From positions 124,001 through 188,000 of the forward strand of contig JAXLQL010000014.1 of NCBI GenBank assembly GCA_046331625.1: a DNA stretch of 64,000 nucleotides. Reading direction: 5' to 3'. Shown here piece by piece: positions 27,301-36,244 of this stretch. Position numbers and translations under genes: made by a program. Under the pieces are notes generated by a model. That model did not search any database. It saw only the letters and a list, made by a program, of their open reading frames with translations, and had not been told where the DNA came from. This DNA is from JAXLQL01 sp046331625 (lineage in GTDB: Bacteria > Acidobacteriota > Terriglobia > Bryobacterales > Bryobacteraceae). The number at the start of each line of letters is the position of its first letter. Position 1 is the first letter of the stretch.

Positions 27301-28829
27301 GCCTGTCAGCGACCGAGCGGTACAGCCTGTGGCGGAGCCTACAGCCCGCCGCTCACTTGATGAAGGCGTGCGTCGAACCGGTTCCTGATGGCTGGCGTGA
27401 GTTGCTCGAGTTCGCTCTGTCCGCCGCCCAATCCAGCACCTACATGAGACGGCAGGCCCTTCGCATCGTAGCCCGCTCGTCTCCGCAGTTGACCAGCCAT
27501 GATCGGGAACGCCTCGCTAAGCTGATCGAAGACGCGCAGGAATTCGCGCCCGACGTAGCGTTCCTGTCGTTGGAGGCTAACGACGAGAAACTCTGGAGAC
27601 TCTGTCATCTGGACGAAGGCGATTTCAAGGACGTGTGCTCACACGAGGATCCACGATCAGAGGAGGCGCGCGCCTTCATTCACTTTTCCGGCAATCTCGA
27701 TTTCGCGACTGTGGCGAAGCGGCTCCATCCAGCCGTGGTTCCATTCCTCCTGCAGTATCGCGGCAGCAAGCCTGATGAAATGGCGGCCTATGGCAAGCAA
27801 CTGCGCAACCTTTGGGAGCAGTGCCTCGGTACCACTATGACCATCACGAAGCCCTCGCCGGAAGATGCCGCAGAAGGATGCGCTACGCCAGGATGGCTTC
27901 CGATTCCGAAACAAACCTCCGACAAGTTCGTCGAGCAGGAAACCGACCTGTTCGAACGTTGGCTTGACTCTCCTGTGCCCAAGGGACAAGAAGCCGAGGC
28001 GGGCCGGTTGTGGATGCCCTTCCTCTACAGCCTTCTCGCGAAGCGACCTGACCTCGGGTGGAGTGCCTGGGGCCTCGTGTGCAACAGCTACGGGAGCCGT
28101 GAGAACCCACTCCCGCTCCACCCGGCGGATGTCGCCTTCGTCGCGGGGAACCATCCTACGACCGAAAGCAAAAGACAGCGACTCATCGATGGCGCCGTCA
28201 CCGACGAAGCCCTCGCAAGGATTGCAGAAGCCGCTATGCAGCACCGGGCGGCCGATTGGCTTCGCAAGCAGATCGACGACATGCTCGCGTCTCCCGTTCC
28301 CATTCAGGTCGCGAAAGGCCTGACTCTTATGAGCTACGGCGACGCTACTCCAGAATCGATGGAGGCGGCCATTGGCTCAGCCAATACTGCGGGAACATGG
28401 GTTGGAGGCCTCGGGCGGCTCACGTTCTTCCGCCGGAATGTCAAACTGAACTCGCTTGCGCAGCATTGGTACAGGCGCTTTCTGATTGCGGAGGATGCGG
28501 ATACCTGGTGCGGTGCCTGGCACGCAATGCTTGCTTGCGTTGATACGAGGTTTCATCACTGGCGCTCCGAAATCGAATCGGCTGTAGCCGGCACTGCTGA
28601 AGGCCTTGGGCTCAAGCTTAGATACGTTCAGTTGATGGAGGGAGAACTCACAGAGAGGCTCAAAGCGTCTCACCAAGAGAGGGAATCGACACTCATTGGG
28701 ATAGAAACTACGCCCACGATCAAACCCTGGATAGGATATGACCGCGAAGACGATTTCGATGACGCTGTTGCAGTCGGCACAGACGCGCCTCAACCACTAC
28801 TGGCCGGACCCCCTCGCGGGGCCGAGTAG
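24342..28829 (+). CDS. PD-(D/E)XK nuclease - STAND NTPase fusion, candidate anti-phage (Avs-like) protein
   Basis: The protein has 1495 residues. Residues 20-130 resemble an Mrr-type PD-(D/E)XK nuclease: GFEGLVAKLLE, then QFGHDS (Asp56) and IAIECKHY (Glu70, Lys72), in the right order and spacing for a metal-dependent DNase. Residues about 235-480 are a P-loop module with Walker A GEEGMGKS (263-270), Walker B VLIVAD (337-342), and an Arg in CTDRPAHW resembling STAND sensor 1. The remaining thousand residues are predicted helical with no clear repeat family and would be the sensor. ATG 24342 is supported by GAGGAG; an upstream extension runs through ahcY debris and is rejected. The order nuclease-STAND-sensor matches Avs defence proteins, but the assignment is by architecture only. 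Confidence 0.75.
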   Translation: MAAKKRSGPIDALGAFLDGLKHTGAGGFEGLVAKLLEAQTGQQFVLSASGAQFGHDSKTTPGASNSIAIECKHYRSLQQPKERDLLGGFDQLATLPDLWVVVASCPLKSQIRDAVREHAGSRGVEVLFLDLPNDGTIGPLSILAAAHFQTVIDWAEFHQQTLDQSTLRTWAEEIEKKAAYSSELDRVDALLKATSLGYDEARRRAKDAVLRALRDEGNSTSSFSQDLAVRASAVNVVTRTEIKRRLSDWWDGSEAGKRAVLLGEEGMGKSWVLMDWIADGLESGRLPLVLPFAAEAGGLPLTVGDLIPKLLHKWTGIREETFWQKRWERWLQSDVRVLIVADGLRDLHGTPWAQFFRTMEDERWRTRVSALCTDRPAHWKGRCQGLRGFAEIEVGGYNEEELQIALSHGGIDIAAIRVGEMRDLVEAPIYCGLACKHFHDLIEAGDFTPERLIWLHMRGCQERKLGTAFSDKQLAGAIANLAQVAKSDIDYGTVSGVANALDSGGRLLQEIIDGGILVPEPGLLPKFTLSNRHLPLGLGLLIADDLRRKTEAELQNEIAGWFEPHNGTDLKVKICRHALFLLFFEYPPSPARKALLEFLFSIHNWAAEPLADLKPYVKRDPGAFIDSAEELFTSRQASASAREFVISAIAQHRDDERVLPLLVAAVPRWLSYCDIGGLVNRCPEHELSVRCKSESERLGTTIQPGINVIFGVQLEVGNDGQRGWLASAAVRVISAGSALPFVDGIAGWALAAGATDHVSCSTAIPWILRLELDDQVHDRLLTVAQQYIDSNTLLGLNAAHYLLDTIDNETSRALVAQHPLQPPYCHYHSGSQFTFPRLGSAEFGHDCQFLFAEENLSTDDVLTQVDWGAFDPSIQVPQSFVTKLENALSAITDPVNDQHAFRKLVPCLGAHAPKAIGDLVRHVAAGLRRGPTATRATAWLFQFYPMLGDSDVKSLVSIIGSSSTDSEAAGRGIVSWRGEIFKVIAPRLSATERYSLWRSLQPAAHLMKACVEPVPDGWRELLEFALSAAQSSTYMRRQALRIVARSSPQLTSHDRERLAKLIEDAQEFAPDVAFLSLEANDEKLWRLCHLDEGDFKDVCSHEDPRSEEARAFIHFSGNLDFATVAKRLHPAVVPFLLQYRGSKPDEMAAYGKQLRNLWEQCLGTTMTITKPSPEDAAEGCATPGWLPIPKQTSDKFVEQETDLFERWLDSPVPKGQEAEAGRLWMPFLYSLLAKRPDLGWSAWGLVCNSYGSRENPLPLHPADVAFVAGNHPTTESKRQRLIDGAVTDEALARIAEAAMQHRAADWLRKQIDDMLASPVPIQVAKGLTLMSYGDATPESMEAAIGSANTAGTWVGGLGRLTFFRRNVKLNSLAQHWYRRFLIAEDADTWCGAWHAMLACVDTRFHHWRSEIESAVAGTAEGLGLKLRYVQLMEGELTERLKASHQERESTLIGIETTPTIKPWIGYDREDDFDDAVAVGTDAPQPLLAGPPRGAE

Positions 28830-28852
28830 GTCTCTGAAACGCAATCTCCTCG

Positions 28853-30267
<1,415 letters not shown>

Positions 30268-30288
30268 GCGAGGAGAATCCTTTCTTTC

Positions 30289-30312
30289 ATCAACGAATGC
30301 TGATATGTTGAT
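30289..30312. promoter_or_regulatory. Candidate ArsR/SahR-type operator between ahcY and the ArsR-methyltransferase gene
   Basis: The 63-base divergent region contains ATCAAC (30289-30294) and GTTGAT (30307-30312), an exact inverted pair. It also contains ATATGTTGATAT around 30303-30314. ArsR-family proteins bind AT-rich dyads like these. In Proteobacteria the ArsR-family protein SahR controls ahcY and other methionine-cycle genes in response to S-adenosylhomocysteine. Autoregulation plus control of ahcY is an inference from position. Confidence 0.45.
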
Positions 30313-30330
30313 ATTAGCTCATCGAGCGCT

Positions 30331-31257
30331 ATGCCGTCAATACTTGAATGGATGCGATTCTGCTCCGATCCGGGCCGCGCGCGGATCCTGCTTCTGCTTG
30401 AAAAAGAAGAGCTTAGCGTTGCCGAGCTGCAGGAGATCCTGGCTGTGGGGCAGAGCCGGATGTCGATGCAATTGGCCAAGCTGAAGACGGCGGGCATGGT
30501 GGAAGACCGCCGAACTGGCAAGCACGTCCTCTATCGCTTATCGCCCGAAGTAGTCCGGCGCGGACAACTTTTGGCGCTGCTCGCCGCCGCGGAGATCCCC
30601 GAGCGGGACCACGACGAGCGCGCGCTCGCCCTGGTCTTGCGCAAGCGGCAGGACCGGATGCGCTCCTATTTCGACCAACTCGCCGGGAAGTTCGGCAAGC
30701 ACTATGTGCCCGGGCGGTCGTGGAAAGCGGTGGCCGAGGCGCTGCTGCAGGTGATGCCGCCGCTGGTGATCGCGGACCTCGGAGCGGGGGAAGGAACGCT
30801 GGCGCAGTTGCTCGCTCAGCGAGCCGAGCATGTGATTGCCGTGGATAATTCTGAGAAAATGGTGGAATTTGGGACGGAATTGGCGAGATCGCACGGGCTC
30901 GATCACTTGGAATACCGCCGCGGAGATCTGGAGGCGCTGCCGCTGGAGAGCGGTTCGGTCGACTTGGCGCTGTTCAGCCAGTCGCTGCATCATGCCGCGC
31001 ATCCCGAGAAAGCCGTGGCTGAGGCATGGCGGATCCTGCGGCCGGGCGGACAGATCGCCGTGCTCGACCTGTTACGGCATCAGTTCGAAGACGCGCGCGA
31101 GCTTTACGCGGACCTGTGGTTGGGCTTCGGCGAAGCCGAACTCGTGGGATTCCTCGAGCGGGCGGGGTTCACGGGCGTTCGGACGTCGGTGGTGTTTCGC
31201 GAGCCCGAAGCGCCCTATTTCGAGACGGTCCTGGCGGTGGGCCGGCGTAGCGCGTGA
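30331..31257 (+). CDS. ArsR-family regulator fused to a SAM-dependent methyltransferase
   Basis: The protein has 308 residues. Residues 1-80 form an ArsR winged helix (LEKEELSVAELQEILAVGQS, then MSMQLAKLKTAGMVEDRRTG). Residues about 130-305 form a class I methyltransferase with SAM motif I (VIADLGAGEGTLAQLLAQ), the acidic residue after the second strand (VIAVDNS) and a motif-IV-like stretch (DLALFSQSLHHAAHPEKAV). Fusions of this type are commonly found next to S-adenosylhomocysteinase and methionine-cycle genes. It is divergent from ahcY over a short region with a dyad, so it may sense SAM/SAH and regulate both. Which molecule is methylated is unknown. Confidence 0.85.
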   Translation: MPSILEWMRFCSDPGRARILLLLEKEELSVAELQEILAVGQSRMSMQLAKLKTAGMVEDRRTGKHVLYRLSPEVVRRGQLLALLAAAEIPERDHDERALALVLRKRQDRMRSYFDQLAGKFGKHYVPGRSWKAVAEALLQVMPPLVIADLGAGEGTLAQLLAQRAEHVIAVDNSEKMVEFGTELARSHGLDHLEYRRGDLEALPLESGSVDLALFSQSLHHAAHPEKAVAEAWRILRPGGQIAVLDLLRHQFEDARELYADLWLGFGEAELVGFLERAGFTGVRTSVVFREPEAPYFETVLAVGRRSA

Positions 31258-31282
31258 AGGCGGCCACGCTACGCTATTCGAG

Positions 31283-32500
31283 ATGCTTTCCCGGAATGCC
31301 AGGCTCGCGGTGCTTGCTGCGTCATTTCTCGGCTTGCTCTTCGATGGAGTGGAACTCGGCCTGATGCCGATCGCGTCGCTCTCCGTTTCGAAGAGCCTGC
31401 TCGGCGCGGACTTCGCCCCCACGGCTGGCGGTGACTGGTTCGCGCGATTCACGGCGGCGCTCATGTTCGGAGCAGCGGTTGGCGGAATCGCGCTCGGGAA
31501 TCTCGGCGACCGCATCGGGCGCACGCGCGCCATGGGCGTGAGCGTCTTGGTCTACTCAGTGTTCGCGGCTATGGGCGCATGGGTCCAGACGCAAGAGCAG
31601 ATGCTGGCGCTGCGATTTCTCGTCGGGCTCGGCGTGGGCGGCATGTGGCCGAACGGAATGGCGCTGGTGGCAGAGTCGTGGCCGTCGGCGTCGAAGCCGC
31701 TGGTCTCGGGCGTGATGGCGGCGGCGTTGAACTCGGGCATCCTGCTGTTGTCGCAACTGGCGCGGATGTGGCCCATCACGCCGGACTCCTGGCGCTGGAT
31801 CTTTCGACTTTCCGGCGTGCCTGGACTGCTCGGGATCGTGATCCTGCTCGCGTTGCCCGAGTCGCCGGAGTGGCTGGCCGCACGAGAGAAGGTTCGCAAG
31901 TCTGCGCCGCCGCTACGCGAGTTGTTTCGTCCGGCGCTGATTCGCGTGACCCTGGCGGCGATCGCGGTGAGCGTCATCCCGATGGTAGGCGCGTGGGCGG
32001 CGAGCAAATGGATGATCCCTTGGGCGGATAAAGTCGCGGGCGCCGCCAACGCCGAGTACAAGGCGGCGACGCAAGGGTGGTGGGCCGTGGGCGCGATTCT
32101 GGGCGCGTTCACCGGCGCCGATCTCGCGCAGCGGCTCGGCCGCAAGCGAAGCTACTTCCTCATCAGCATCGGCGCGGCCGTGTTGACCATCGCGATGTTT
32201 CAACTGAGCGCTCCGCTGCGGCCGGGCTTCCATTTGATCGTGTTCTTGCAGGGCTCGGTGGCGACGCTCTTCTTCGGATGGCTGGCGCTCTATCTGCCCG
32301 AGATCTTTCCTGTTTCCGTGCGCGCCACCGGCAGCGGACTCGCCTACAACTTCGGCCGCTTTGCCACGGCGGTGGGAGTGCTCGGCGCGGGGCTGCTCTT
32401 TTCCGCGCTCGGTGGCGACTATCCGCGCGTGGGCGCGATCTGCGCACTCATCTATGGGCTGGGTGTTTTCGCGATTTCGCTCGTGCGCGAGAGTGAGTAG
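31283..32500 (+). CDS. Major facilitator superfamily transporter
   Basis: This is a 405-residue membrane protein with about twelve hydrophobic segments. The MFS signature loop is GNLGDRIGRTRAMG between segments 2 and 3. A second is DLAQRLGRKRSYF in the C-terminal half. The proline-rich FRLSGVPGLLGIVILLALPE resembles the sugar/organic-acid-type family (SP or AAHS-like). The start is ATG 31283, 26 bases after the methyltransferase gene; the frame is open further upstream but only over that gene. The substrate is unknown. Proximity to the SAM-cycle genes might hint at a related metabolite, but that is weak. Confidence 0.85.
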   Translation: MLSRNARLAVLAASFLGLLFDGVELGLMPIASLSVSKSLLGADFAPTAGGDWFARFTAALMFGAAVGGIALGNLGDRIGRTRAMGVSVLVYSVFAAMGAWVQTQEQMLALRFLVGLGVGGMWPNGMALVAESWPSASKPLVSGVMAAALNSGILLLSQLARMWPITPDSWRWIFRLSGVPGLLGIVILLALPESPEWLAAREKVRKSAPPLRELFRPALIRVTLAAIAVSVIPMVGAWAASKWMIPWADKVAGAANAEYKAATQGWWAVGAILGAFTGADLAQRLGRKRSYFLISIGAAVLTIAMFQLSAPLRPGFHLIVFLQGSVATLFFGWLALYLPEIFPVSVRATGSGLAYNFGRFATAVGVLGAGLLFSALGGDYPRVGAICALIYGLGVFAISLVRESE

Positions 32501-32510
32501 GGCCGTTACT

Positions 32511-32587
32511 GAGCCGCGACCATGAGGGAGCGTCCGCCAGCAATACGATGGATCCGCCGCACCAACGCTCCGTAACGGCCGCGGCTC
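32511..32587. repeat. Hairpin-forming dispersed repeat element (77 bp)
   Basis: GAGCCGCGACCATGAGGGAG plus CG (32511-32532) is the imperfect inverse of 32566-32587, which ends CGCGGCTC. About 18 of 22 positions pair around a 33-base loop. Fortuitous translation gives LPHGRGSV, a peptide often seen in spurious ORFs from such repeats. It sits between two convergent genes (stops at 32500 and 32650) and could act as a bidirectional terminator or a REP/MITE-like element. The remaining bases of this 149-base gap show nothing else. Confidence 0.65.
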
Positions 32588-32649
32588 GGAAGCCCGCACT
32601 GCGTTGTTCGTTCTAATGGGCGCTGTCGCTCTCGTGCTCTGGGTTCTGC

Positions 32650-33924
32650 TCACGCCATACGCGGCGTTCCCCAGTGCGTCCGATACGCTCGCTTGACGTG
32701 TACGTTGGCCGCGGCATCCGAGGGAATCGACTCCGACTCCTGATCGAATACAAGGTTGCGCCCGGTCCGCGCCACGATATTTGCGAGATGACTGTGGATC
32801 GCCGAGAGGTGGCCTTCCATAATGTCGGCTGGCGGAAGCTGGCGCGAGCGGATGCACTCGACGAACTTCTGCTGATGCACCGCGTCGGAATCGCCTGCAT
32901 CGTCATGCTGCACCAGCTTCCCCTTGCTGTCGAAGACCTTGAATCCCCACTTGCGTCCGTATCGCCCGATGTGGACCATGCCTTCGGAACCGTAGACGGC
33001 GACTCCGTTCTCCACATCATCCATCGCGTAAGGATTCCAGATGCGTTGCTCCCAGATCATGCTCTTGCCGTCTTCATAGTCGAAGGTGGCGAGCATGGTG
33101 TCAGGAGTCTGCTGATCGTCTTTGAAGAAAACTTTGCGCCCCGATCCGCTGACGCGCACCGGATAGCTTTCGCCCAGCGCCCAACGCGCAATGTCGATCT
33201 GGTGCGCGCCGTCGTTGCCCGCGTCTCCGGTCCCGAAATGCCAGTGCCAATGCCACTTGTAGTGGAAGCGATTCTCGTTGAACGGAATCCACGGCGCGGG
33301 TCCGAGCCACGTCTCGTAGTCGACGCCCGGCGGCACCGGACCATCCTCTTTATGTCCGATGTCGGCGCGAAGCTGGATGTTCCACGCCTTGGCCATGAGC
33401 ACCCTGCCGATCTTTCCGGACTTGACGAACTCGACCGCGCGCACCGTCGAATCGCGGCTGCGCGATTGCGTGCCAACCTGAATGAGCTTCCCCGTGCGGC
33501 GCGCGGCGTCGATCATGAGGCGGCCTTCGCGGATATTGTGCGAAGCGGGCTTTTCCACGTAGACGTCTTTGCCGGCTTCCACGGCGAGGATCGATGCGGG
33601 CGCGTGCCAGTGGTCTGGAGTGGTGATCACCACCGCGTCGATCCCTTTGTCGTCGAACATGCGCCGCATGTCGGTGACTTCGGCGGGCTTCGGGATCGAG
33701 ACCTTCGTTGCGATGGCCTGGGCCTTCTCGAGCGAGGCTTTGTCGGCGTCGCAGATGGTCTTGAGGTTGACGCCTTTGATCGCGCCGTAGGTTTGCAAAA
33801 GTGCGCGACCTCGCCCACCCACGCCGATGATCCCGATGTTCACCTGGTCACTGGCGGCCACGGCGCGCCTGCGAAACGTGTGGGCGGCCGCTGCCGCGCT
33901 GAGGAAGAAGTATCGCCGGTTCAT
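32650..33924 (-). CDS. Gfo/Idh/MocA-family oxidoreductase, exported type
   Basis: The protein has 424 residues. The N-terminus MNRRYFFLSAAAAAHTF looks like a Tat signal (twin Arg, then a hydrophobic stretch). A Rossmann fold follows (NIGIIGVGGRGRALLQTYG), then the family hallmark EKP in DVYVEKPASHNI, and a C-terminal alpha/beta domain containing WHWHFGTGDAGNDGAHQIDI. Members oxidise or epimerise sugars and inositols using NAD(P). Secreted-type members like this are abundant in Acidobacteriota and Planctomycetes, where they probably act in carbohydrate breakdown. It is divergent from another family member at 33998. The substrate is unknown. Confidence 0.87.
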   Translation of the reverse strand: MNRRYFFLSAAAAAHTFRRRAVAASDQVNIGIIGVGGRGRALLQTYGAIKGVNLKTICDADKASLEKAQAIATKVSIPKPAEVTDMRRMFDDKGIDAVVITTPDHWHAPASILAVEAGKDVYVEKPASHNIREGRLMIDAARRTGKLIQVGTQSRSRDSTVRAVEFVKSGKIGRVLMAKAWNIQLRADIGHKEDGPVPPGVDYETWLGPAPWIPFNENRFHYKWHWHWHFGTGDAGNDGAHQIDIARWALGESYPVRVSGSGRKVFFKDDQQTPDTMLATFDYEDGKSMIWEQRIWNPYAMDDVENGVAVYGSEGMVHIGRYGRKWGFKVFDSKGKLVQHDDAGDSDAVHQQKFVECIRSRQLPPADIMEGHLSAIHSHLANIVARTGRNLVFDQESESIPSDAAANVHVKRAYRTHWGTPRMA

Positions 33925-33997
33925 AAGCTCGACCTCTGAGTTTATTCCAACGCCGTGGTGCGCTCAATTTGGCTCGAAAAATGCAAGGATGCGCGGT

Positions 33998-35176
33998 ATG
34001 GATCGACGAACCATAGTCAAGAACGCACCTCTTCTTCTCAGTTCCGCCGCCGCTTTCGGATATCCCGCCAACTCGGCCGTACGGTTCGGCATCATCGGGA
34101 CCGGAGGTCGCGGCCAGTACGTGGGTACGCTGATGGCGAAGGACCCCAACGCGCGACTCGTAGCCATCTGCGACCGCTACGCCGACCGCATCGACGGCGC
34201 GAAAACGCGCGTGCCCGGCGCTGACAAAGCCGCCGTGCATCGCGACTACCAGAAGTTGCTGGCGGACCCCGATGTGGACGCGGTGTTGATCGCGACGCCG
34301 GTCTTCCTGCATCCGGAACATTTCGAGGCTGCCGTGTCAGCGCGCAAACACGTCTACTGCGAGAAGCCCGCAGGCGCCGATGTGGCCGGTTGCAAGCGGA
34401 TCCTGAAGGCGTGGGAACGGCGGGATCCGGCCAAGCGGATCCAGTTCGGCTTCCAGCAGCGGTTCAGCTCGCAGTATCTGAAGGCGCGCGGCTATCTGGC
34501 ATCGGGCAAGATCGGCGAGATGAAGCTGATGATGAGCTACTGGGTGCTGGGCTATTTGCCGCCCACTGCGGACTCGGGCCAGTACGCGGGCCTTGCCAAA
34601 GACGAACAGCAACTGCGCCGCTGGGCGAGTTGGACGAGGATGTCGGGCGGTCCGATCGTGGAGCAGGATTGCCACGGCATCGACACGATCAACTGGTTCG
34701 GCGGCGACATGCATCCGGTGAGTGCGGTGGGCCGCGGTGGACTTCGCTATCCGGTCCCCTATGGCGACTGGGCGACGGACCACCACGACGTGATCTATCG
34801 ATATCCGGACGGGCTCGAAGGCTGGCTGATTTCGATCAAGCACACCGCTGGCTATCGCGACGTGAAGGAGCAGTTTTTCGGTGCGAAGGGAATGCTCGAG
34901 ACGTCGCGCAGTTACATGAAGCTCCATGGCATGACGCCCGACGTGCGTTACAAGAGCGCTGACGACCTGCGCGATACGAGCCTGATGGAGAAGGAAGAAT
35001 CGAAGGCCGACATCACCGGCGAGGCGACCGCCGCGTTCTTCAAGGGCGTGCTTGCGGGCGAGCGCTACGACATGACGAAGACGGCAGTGGAGAGCACGCT
35101 GAGCGCGATTCTGGGGCGGATGGCGGTCGATACGAAGCGGGAAGTCGGGTGGGAGGAGATGCTCGCTTCGGCGTGA
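33998..35176 (+). CDS. Gfo/Idh/MocA-family oxidoreductase, exported type
   Basis: The protein has 392 residues. MDRRTIVKNAPLLLSSAAAF is a Tat-like signal, followed by a Rossmann NAD(P) site (RFGIIGTGGRGQYVGTLMA) and the EKP motif in HVYCEKPAGADV. The domain characteristic of the family contains GGPIVEQDCHGIDTINWFGG. The start is ATG 33998, placed by AAGG nine bases upstream; an in-frame ATG nine bases earlier is the alternative. It is divergent from the paralogue at 32650-33924, and the two are only moderately similar. The probable role is in sugar oxidation in the cell envelope; the substrate is unknown. Confidence 0.86.
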   Translation: MDRRTIVKNAPLLLSSAAAFGYPANSAVRFGIIGTGGRGQYVGTLMAKDPNARLVAICDRYADRIDGAKTRVPGADKAAVHRDYQKLLADPDVDAVLIATPVFLHPEHFEAAVSARKHVYCEKPAGADVAGCKRILKAWERRDPAKRIQFGFQQRFSSQYLKARGYLASGKIGEMKLMMSYWVLGYLPPTADSGQYAGLAKDEQQLRRWASWTRMSGGPIVEQDCHGIDTINWFGGDMHPVSAVGRGGLRYPVPYGDWATDHHDVIYRYPDGLEGWLISIKHTAGYRDVKEQFFGAKGMLETSRSYMKLHGMTPDVRYKSADDLRDTSLMEKEESKADITGEATAAFFKGVLAGERYDMTKTAVESTLSAILGRMAVDTKREVGWEEMLASA

Positions 35177-35211
35177 GGGCTTCCGTGGACCACCCGTTAC
35201 ACTGGTGAGGA

Positions 35212-36234
35212 ATGTCCACGGCGCACCTCACCGCCCACGTCAAAGCCGCCGGTTGAGCGTCCAAATTGAGTCCAAAGGTTTTGGACCAAGTGCTCTGCGG
35301 CGTGCCGCGCGTGGTGAACGAGAACGTCCTGGTCGGGTATGACACATCCGACGACGCCGGAGTGTATCGGCTCTCCGACACGCTCGCTCTGGTGCAAACA
35401 GTGGACTTCTTCACCCCCATCGTCGACGACCCCTACACCTTCGGCGCGATCGCGGCGGCCAACTCGCTCAGCGACGTCTACGCCATGGGCGGCGTGCCGC
35501 AATCGGCGCTCTCGCTCGTGTGCTTCCCGAACAAAGGCGACACCGAGACGCTCAAGGCGATCCTCACCGGCGGCGCCGACAAGATCCGCGAAGCTGGATG
35601 CGTCATCCTCGGCGGCCACTCGGTGAGCGATGACGAGATCAAGTTCGGTTACTCGATCACGGGCACCGTCCACCCCGATCACATCTGGACCAACGCCGGC
35701 GCCCGCGCGGGCGATGTGCTCGTGTTCACCAAGAAGCTCGGGACGGGCGTAATCGCCACTGCGCTCAAACGCGGGATCGCGCGCGCCGCCGATGTCGACG
35801 CATCCATCGATTCGATGCTTACGCTCAACAAAGGGGCCGCCGAGGCGGCGAGCCATGCCGGAGTCCACGGCTGCACCGATATCAGCGGCTTCGGATTCCT
35901 GGGCCATGCTTGCGAACTCGCGAACGCGAGTCACGTCACGCTCGAAGTCGAGATCGACAGCGTGCGCTTCCTGCCCGGCGCGGTCGATTACGCGCGGCAA
36001 GGCGCCATCCCCGGCGGTCTGCGCAACAATCGCGAGTTCGCATCGCACTTCGTGGAAGAGCCCGCGCACGCCGTGCCCGCGCTGCTCGATCTGCTGTATG
36101 ATCCGCAGACCTCCGGTGGGCTGTTGCTTTCGATTCCCGAGTCGCGCGCCGCGGCGTTCCTCGAGCGCTTCCCTGACGGATACCGCGTGGGTCGCGTCGT
36201 GCCGCATCAAACGAAATCGATCCTTCTCCGATGA
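35212..36234 (+). CDS. selD: Selenide, water dikinase with in-frame TGA (selenocysteine) at the active site
   Basis: SelD makes selenophosphate from selenide and ATP, the selenium donor for selenocysteine and selenouridine. Reading from ATG 35212 gives MSTAHLTAHVKAAG, then TGA at 35254-35256, then ASKLSPKVLDQVLCG. This aligns with the family motif around Escherichia coli Cys17/Lys20 (GCGCK), so the TGA is at the catalytic Cys/Sec position and Lys18 is the partner. Downstream are the glycine-rich ATP site (ILGGHSVSDDEIKFGYSITG) and GCTDISGFGFLGH. With Sec read through, the protein has 340 residues, the normal length. A conventional call would start at TTG 35266 and lose the active site. An in-frame stop at 35206 excludes earlier starts. 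pyrF follows 10 bases after. Confidence 0.92.
35257..35290 (+). promoter_or_regulatory. Bacterial SECIS-like stem-loop after the selD TGA
   Basis: A perfect seven-base-pair hairpin, GTCCAAA/TTTGGAC (35270-35276 with 35280-35286), has the apical loop GGT. The loop begins 20 bases after the TGA. Bacterial SECIS elements lie immediately 3' of the UGA, within coding sequence, with a G-containing apical loop about this far away, and bind SelB. Position, loop and stem all fit. Confidence 0.7.
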
Positions 36235-36244
36235 ACGTTTCCAG

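Noticed and set aside
30836..31282. Methyltransferase-MFS fusion implied by a long open frame
   Set aside because: The upstream part is an out-of-frame shadow of the methyltransferase gene; the transporter starts at ATG 31283.
35266..36234. selD starting at TTG 35266 with no selenocysteine
   Set aside because: This start would remove the catalytic residue and Lys18, which are conserved in all functional family members and are encoded just upstream of it.
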